From positions 1-11,348 of the forward strand of contig SDVU01000688.1 in NCBI GenBank assembly GCA_016256075.1: 11,348 nt of DNA, written 5' to 3'. A model generated the notes under the pieces. It was not told the origin of the DNA and searched no databases. It saw only the letters and a program-made list of their open reading frames with translations. Positions 7,192-11,348 of the stretch are shown here, one piece after another; the stretch's first letter is position 1, and each line of letters begins with the position of its first letter. This stretch comes from Dictyocoela muelleri. Taxonomy: Eukaryota; Microsporidia. A program made the translations under genes and the position numbers.

Positions 7192-8005
7192 AATGTCACA
7201 GTTATTATTATATTTTCTTGCCATTTTTAATTTATGCCGGCTTAAAAGTGGGATACAAGTTAAACACCTAATAAATAAATTCAGATTAAATTTACTTTTT
7301 GATAATTTATATTTTTTTAAATAAGTGAGCTTATAAAAAAATTATATATATTACATGATAAAAAGCATTATCCGCAACTCGCCCAACTGGGGCGAGTTGC
7401 CAGATTATCATTTACTTTTTCCTTAACCCTTATGGTTTATATGATAATTCATATAATCAAAAGTCAGATAAATGTCAAAATATTATTATACAAAGGATAT
7501 ATATACCATAAACCTCACGAAGGATCGATTCATAATATGTCGTGTAATAATAAGAAATGCAAATGACGTGATGCTTTTAAACTTAATGAAATTATTATTT
7601 GCGTTATCTAGAAAATCGCATCATCGAGCGATTTGTTTATAACGATTTGAATAAAAATGACAATTTAATTGATAAAATAAAAAATTATGATTCTTTTTAA
7701 TTACAATATTTAAATTAATAGTTTTTTTTGCTTAAAATAAAAAAAAATTGAATTAATTAAATTTAGAAAAAAAGTATTATTTTTTTCTAATTTTTTAAAA
7801 TTTTTTAATTTTCTTAATTTTTTAAATTTTTTTAATTTTTTAAATTTTTTTTTTTGATTTTTTGATTTTTTGATTTTTTAATTTTTTTAATTATCGAAAA
7901 AGTTTTTAAAGAAAATGTTTTTTAATGAAATAAATATAAACTTCAATCAATACGGGAAAGGTTTATTATATTGTTTTTCTTTTCATAATTTTCGTTACGA
8001 CATTA
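7192..8005. other. AT-rich stretch without a gene; hairpins and T-rich low complexity
   Basis: No protein-like frame on either strand. It holds the GC-rich hairpin at 7374-7400, a smaller inverted pair AAATCGC/GCGATTT at 7613-7634, and a long A/T low-complexity tract at about 7730-7905 with GATTTTTT repeats. Confidence 0.6.
7374..7400. repeat. Perfect GC-rich hairpin, 11-bp arms
   Basis: GCAACTCGCCC (7374-7384) and GGGCGAGTTGC (7390-7400) are perfect inverted copies around a 5-base loop. An outer pair, ATGATAA near 7356 and TTATCAT near 7405, adds weaker symmetry. It is conspicuous because it sits in AT-rich DNA. A related CGGCGAGTTG occurs at about 9137-9146 within SINE copy D, which may be chance. 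Confidence 0.8.
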
Positions 8006-8013
8006 AAATTATT

Positions 8014-8059
8014 GGTAAAAATAAGATATAGGACTTCTGCTTTTTTTGAAGGAGAAAAA
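8014..8059 (+). repeat. Left terminal inverted repeat of Merlin-1
   Basis: It begins GGTAAAAATAAGATATAGGA and ends GAAGGAGAAAAA. It mirrors 8961-9005 with two substitutions and one extra T in a T-run. Confidence 0.9.
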
Positions 8060-8060
8060 A

Positions 8061-8875
8061 ATACCCTTATGATTACACATATAGAATTATATAATAAACT
8101 TTCTAAACCACACGGACTTTTCGGGGTTTATGTAGAATTAGGTCTTCTACGTTCAGAAAAGCGATGCAAGAAATATAGAAAACCCATATCTTTGAAGCAG
8201 AAAAAGGTTTGACGGCCTTATATGGGTGTTTACCACTTATAAGTGTCATAATTGTTTAGTTTCAATTCGGGAAGGTTCTGTTATCTTAGGCTTGAAGACT
8301 CCTTTGAGAACAATTCTTTTAATCATTTATTAATGGACTCAAAAAACTGATGTTAAAAAAAATAAGAAGATAATATAAAGTAAGTTTGTATGTCATTAAC
8401 TAGTTTTTAATTTAATCAGGAATGTTTTGAATAAAAGAAAATATGAAAAGATTGTAGGTAGCAGAGAAACAGTTTAGGTTGACGAAACTTGTATTTCTCG
8501 TCGTAAATATCACAAAAGTGGTTGATCAAAAACACGTGGTGCGTAGGTGGCATCTCTAGACAAAGCAAAAAAATGTTTTTTCAAATTGTAAAGTCCCGCA
8601 CCAGTGAAAAATTAAGTGAAATTATAAAACAAAATATACAATCCAATTCTTTAGTAATAACTAATAGTTGGAAGGGATATCAAAACTTAGAGAATTTGGG
8701 TTTTGTGCATAATAAAGTTAATCATAAAAAACATTTTGTAGACCTGGAAAATTCTGAAAAACACAACAGAAAACGTTGAAAATATGTGGTGTTGGTTGAA
8801 AAAATAAATCAAAACTCGGGGAACCATATCCAAAAAAAAACATCGCTTTATATTCAAGAGTTTCAATTTTTATAA
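8061..8875 (+). pseudogene. Merlin/IS1595-type transposase, broken (Merlin-1)
   Basis: This is a cut-and-paste transposase remnant with the family order intact but spread over several frames. The N-terminal part (about 8061-8212, with LGLLRSEKRC) is followed by a zinc-binding CHNC (8244-8255) and SIREGSV. The first catalytic aspartate is in VDET (8481-8483), then RRKYH. The frame at 8522-8779 gives WCVGGISRQSKKMFFQIV and LVITNSWKGYQ. Its N (8663-8665) stands where the second catalytic aspartate is expected. HNKVNHKKHFVD follows. A later frame gives TENVENMWCW with the presumed catalytic glutamate (8778-8780), and another gives YIQEFQF before a stop at 8873. There are in-frame stops (for example after CISRRKYHKSG), at least three frame changes and the aspartate-to-asparagine change, so it cannot be active. 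Confidence 0.88.
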
Positions 8876-8960
8876 ACTACAGAAACACCTTTTACAGACA
8901 TTTTGTGTGGGTTTACACGCTTCAAATAAAATATAAATTTTATTTATTTTTTTTTATTTT

Positions 8961-9005
8961 TTTTTCTCCTTCAAAAAAGCGGAGGTCCTATATCTTATTT
9001 TTACC
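8961..9005 (-). repeat. Right terminal inverted repeat of Merlin-1
   Basis: This is the reverse complement of the left repeat, ending CTTATTTTTACC at 9005 and followed at once by the second copy of the target duplication. Confidence 0.9.
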
Positions 9006-9105
9006 AAATTATTTTATTTTTCTAGTGAAATTTTTTAATCATAAAGGTTGTGAAAATTATTGGGTGAAAAATACGGCGACTCGCCTCAATATAACGAGTT
9101 ACCGG

Positions 9106-9412
9106 GTAGCCGCTAACAAGATCCATATGTGCCCCCCGGCGAGTTGTTTATTAACATGTCCTTCAACCTTTGGTTCTATGTGTACCAATAATACGCCTCC
9201 CATAAGCTACCCAGAAGCCCCGCTGTATGCGCGATTTTCGTAGTAAAAGGACTCGGCAGGTGGTAATTTGAGGCTTTTTAATTTTTATTTTTACTATTTA
9301 TTTTTTGAGATGCGTAACCGACCCAATCCACACACTTAGGAGAGTTCTTTCTGCTTCATAGTCATACTTTACCAATTCTTAATGAGCTATATCACACTAA
9401 AACAACAGATAA
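9106..9412 (-). mobile_element. tRNA-headed SINE-like element, copy D, left piece
   Basis: This is the body of the repeat family in minus orientation, from its 3' end (GCTAACAAGATCC, near 9111) to about 9412. It matches copies A and B across the whole piece (for example TAAGCTACCCAGAAG and GCGATTTTCG) but with more differences, so it is the oldest or most diverged copy. The match stops near 9412 and resumes at 10713. The tRNA head is not present in either piece. Confidence 0.68.
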
Positions 9413-9413
9413 A

Positions 9414-9449
9414 AAGGATATAATGCCGCCAGGGGTGCATTATCTCCTT
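9414..9449. repeat. Hairpin at the left end of Merlin-3
   Basis: AAGGATATAATG (9414-9425) pairs with CATTATCTCCTT (9438-9449) with one mismatch around a 12-base GC-rich loop. Confidence 0.65.
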
Positions 9450-9579
9450 ATAATGTAAATTAAAAAAAAACGAAAAATTGAAAATTAAAATAATAGAAAA
9501 ATAAAAAAATATAACAAATTTTTGAGGGAGTTCACATCACCTAAAAAAACATCTTTTGAAGATAGATGGAAAAAATATT

Positions 9580-9910
9580 TCTAAAAATTTGCCATCGTAT
9601 CTACTTATTATACCTCTTTGTTCTTCATTTCTTTTTTATTATTATTGTTGTGACTCTCAACATTTGTTTTGTGTATTCCTCTACAGGATTTACAAAATTG
9701 TATTTATGATCTATGTTAGAGTGACACTAATTTCGCCGATAATAAAAAAATGTAGGGTTCTCTTTCATCTTTATGTATAACTAAACTAGGTTGTACATCT
9801 TCCTCAAGTATCTGAATTAAAGAGGGGGAACTTCTATCCGTACGGTTGGTTTTCTCCAGATCACCGGAGTTAACGTGAAAATTAAAATAAGAATTTCCTA
9901 AAAAGTGCAT
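9580..9910 (-). pseudogene. Merlin/IS1595-type transposase remnant (Merlin-3)
   Basis: On the minus strand the 64-residue frame at 9716-9910 contains TDRSSPSLIQILEEDVQPSL followed by VIHKDE. This matches the family pattern in which a DRS..TL..I helix precedes the strand carrying the second catalytic aspartate. Just downstream in another frame comes DHKYNFVNP (9711-9685) and EEYTKQMLR, matching the VNH..FVNP...HTQ..E stretch. A basic stretch and traces of the tail follow to about 9580. The pieces lie in at least two frames with stops between, so the gene is dead. The part around the first aspartate and the zinc-binding region was not found; the DNA upstream on this strand (9911-10650) gave no convincing match. 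The sequence differs clearly from Merlin-1 and Merlin-2, so it is a separate lineage. Confidence 0.65.
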
Positions 9911-10006
9911 GTTTATTTAATAAATATTTCTTATATATTTAAACCTCTAACACAATATCTTAAACCTCAAATAAACAATATTTATTTCATAAAAAAAACC
10001 TAAACT

Positions 10007-10050
10007 ATCATCTGAAACATTTCTTTATATAATATTTTGTTTCAGATGAT
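10007..10050. repeat. Perfect hairpin, 13-bp arms
   Basis: ATCATCTGAAACA (10007-10019) and TGTTTCAGATGAT (10038-10050) are exact inverted copies around an 18-base AT-rich loop. The hairpin lies inside the presumed Merlin-3 interval. Confidence 0.75.
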
Positions 10051-10662
10051 GAAACTTTCAACACGAGGTATGAGTGAACATATAAATATGTTCAACGCGT
10101 ACTATACAAGCGTAGCCTGTAGCAGGCGTGCACTATCACCATTATATTAATTTCTCAATCGGCTATGTTTGTAATCTACCTCAGTGAGATTTTGCATTAT
10201 GATTTTATTTCGTTTCTTCGACGCAAATAATCTTATTTAATCGGAATATCTGATTAGATTATCTTTAAGACACTGCCTTTCTAATACATTTATTCTTTTA
10301 TTCTTATTATTTTTTTCGATGAATCCATCAAAGCTAAAGATGTTTGATTGGTATGTTTTAATAAAAATAGATAATCTCTAAATATTTATGAGGGGAAATT
10401 GGTGAACAATAAAGAAAAATAATGTGTAAAATATAAAAATAAATCGTTTAATCTTTAAATATACCCGATTTAAACATAGTAGGTATTTTTAGGATCTATC
10501 AAGTCTCATATCTTCCTTAAGCATAAACACTGATTGAATCGTAAATATTTTTTTTTAAATAAATAATACGCTATACTTGTATATTCACAATTATTTACAT
10601 TCTTTAGGTGGCTTCGTGATCAATTAATGAGTTAAAAAATTTATTTTTTTTTTTGTGGGGGG
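10051..10662. other. AT-rich stretch without a recognisable gene
   Basis: I translated part of the minus strand here looking for the missing Merlin-3 N-terminal part and found nothing convincing. The right end has a T-run then a G-run (about 10644-10664) just inside the presumed inverted end. Confidence 0.5.
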
Positions 10663-10712
10663 GGCATCATTTCCTTACAATCCCATTAGGAACATCATCT
10701 CCTTATGATCCG

Positions 10713-10762
10713 AAACTATCTATAGTTTTTGACCGCTTAATATCATTCCCTCATTATTTATT
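10713..10762 (-). mobile_element. SINE copy D, right piece
   Basis: AAACTAT, CTATAGTTTTTGACCGCTTA and TCATTCCCTCATTATTTATT match the stretch of copies A and B that should follow the left piece, with a 4-base gap and one substitution. The match ends at 10762 before the tRNA-like head, so the head is lost or lies elsewhere. Confidence 0.72.
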
Positions 10763-10766
10763 GTCA

Positions 10767-10800
10767 CAGGCTTGAAGTGTTCCCAGGCTTGAGGGGTTCC
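10767..10800. repeat. 17-bp tandem duplication
   Basis: CAGGCTTGAAGTGTTCC (10767-10783) is followed at once by CAGGCTTGAGGGGTTCC (10784-10800), with two differences. Reversed, it reads CTCAAGCCTGGG, close to the CTCAGGCCTGGG of the 16-bp array at 6975; this may be chance. Confidence 0.8.
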
Positions 10801-11153
10801 ATTAAAATTAAAAATTTTAAAATTTATATTTTAAATTTAAATTTCAAAAAACATTTAAAATTATTAAACTTTAAATTTATTCAAAATAAAACTCTTAATT
10901 TTTTTTTAATTGAACCTTCGAAAATTTAAATAAAAATTCATGAAATTTTTAGAAGAAATTCGAAATCTTAATTACATTAACATTTAAAAAATGATGTTTT
11001 TATTAAGAAATCGAATTTATTGTATATATATTTTCATATTTTTACAATTGATACTATCTTTTAATATTTGTAACTTTTACATATTTTTACTTTATTTTTC
11101 ATAATTTCACATTTCCTTCGATTTTGTCCCTTTACCTCTATTACAGCCTTTTT
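10801..11153. other. AT-rich stretch without a recognisable gene
   Basis: A- and T-runs with no protein-like frame and no repeat structure beyond low complexity. Confidence 0.6.
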
Positions 11154-11270
11154 CATTATTATAACTCACTCTTTTCATTATTATAACTCAGTTTTTTCAT
11201 TATTATAACTCACTTTTTTCATTATTATAACTCACTTTTTTCATTATTATAACTCATTTTTTTCATTATT
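11154..11270. repeat. 22-bp tandem repeat, five units plus a partial one
   Basis: The unit CATTATTATAACTCACTTTTTT starts at 11154, 11176, 11198, 11220, 11242 and 11264 (partial), in exact 22-bp register. Units differ by only one or two bases, so the array is young. There are no spacers, so it is not a CRISPR array. Confidence 0.93.
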
Positions 11271-11348
11271 AAAAAAATAGATAAAATAAATTAAAATAGG
11301 GTAAAAGCTATAATAAGTTATAGAATTAGTTTAAATTCTTTATTAAAT

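Larger units (their letters stand above)
8014..9005 (+). mobile_element. Merlin (IS1595-like) DNA transposon, Merlin-1, full-length footprint
   Basis: The element is 992 bp, starting GGTAAAAATAAG and ending CTTATTTTTACC. It has 45-46 bp terminal inverted repeats (8014-8059 and 8961-9005) that differ by two substitutions and one base of length. A perfect 8-bp duplication flanks it. It encodes one recognisable transposase, now broken, on the plus strand. Merlin elements are small, have terminal repeats beginning with G residues, and duplicate 8-9 bp. All of this fits. Nearly matching ends around a heavily decayed gene suggest it may have been moved by a transposase supplied elsewhere before it died. 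Confidence 0.9.
8006..9013. repeat. 8-bp target-site duplication of Merlin-1
   Basis: AAATTATT at 8006-8013 and at 9006-9013, both identical, directly flank the element ends. An 8-bp duplication is typical of Merlin insertions, though an AT-only octamer is weak evidence by itself. Confidence 0.8.
9414..10710 (-). mobile_element. Merlin-type element inserted in SINE copy D (Merlin-3), decayed
   Basis: About 1.3 kb separates two pieces of one SINE copy and contains a Merlin-type transposase remnant on the minus strand. Short inverted ends are visible: AAGGATATAATGCC (9414-9427) and, inverted, AAGGAAATGATGCC (10676-10663), 12 of 14 identical. Related motifs CATTATCTCCTTA (9438) and CATCATCTCCTTA (10693) add further symmetry at each end. 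No target duplication could be assigned, so the exact ends are uncertain. Confidence 0.5.

Noticed and set aside
7007-7324. Repetitive 105-residue and overlapping 63-residue frames
   Set aside because: They are two frames of the same 16-bp minisatellite followed by AT-rich DNA; all frames give the same peptide cycle.
7374-7400. Bacterial-type intrinsic terminator
   Set aside because: It is a GC-rich stem but not followed by a T-run, has no gene upstream, and lies in a eukaryotic genome.
8905-9243. 112-residue open frame
   Set aside because: It runs from inside Merlin-1 across its right end and target duplication into SINE copy D, so it joins unrelated elements by chance.
9556-9780. 74-residue plus-strand frame
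   Set aside because: It is the shadow of the Merlin-3 transposase remnant on the opposite strand.
11154-11270. CRISPR-like array
   Set aside because: The units are contiguous with no unique spacers, and the context is eukaryotic.

Overview
The window looks like a TE-rich, gene-poor part of a microsporidian genome. By eye it is strongly AT-rich. The one clearly recognisable host gene is a short, intron-less SEC62 with a C-run directly before its start codon, as in many microsporidian genes. The decayed transposons include Merlin-type (IS1595-like) elements, a class known from microsporidia. Large AT-rich genomes such as Hamiltosporidium, Edhazardia or Nosema would fit better than the compact Encephalitozoon type; the genus is a guess.

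Layout. 1-1724: three copies of a ~460 bp repeat with a tRNA-like head (A box and B box, spaced as in a tRNA). Two of them lie head-to-head as a ~1 kb inverted repeat. I interpret the family as a tRNA-derived SINE. 1933-2523: SEC62, the ER translocon subunit. 2537-3377: AT-rich non-coding DNA with a 14-bp tandem array. 3378-3507: a long foldback hairpin, followed by a GC-richer 13-bp tandem array (about 3586-4088). About 4330-4990: a broken retroelement-type integrase fossil. 5164-5663: an unrecognised protein gene whose reading passes from one frame to another. About 5750-6900: a decayed Merlin element on the minus strand (Merlin-2). 6975-7191: a 16-bp minisatellite. 8014-9005: a Merlin element with both terminal inverted repeats and a perfect 8-bp target duplication (Merlin-1). 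9106-10762: a fourth SINE copy, split by about 1.3 kb that holds a third Merlin remnant on the minus strand (Merlin-3). 10767-11270: a 17-bp duplication, AT-rich DNA and a 22-bp tandem array.

Only SEC62 and perhaps the unknown gene look like host genes in 11.3 kb. The rest is an accumulation of three dissimilar Merlin relics, a candidate SINE family, one integrase fossil and several minisatellites whose units are not multiples of three. The most promising undescribed item is the SINE-like family. The most firmly supported mobile element is Merlin-1, with its exact ends and target duplication. All identities rest on recognising motifs in translations by eye; no search was run.
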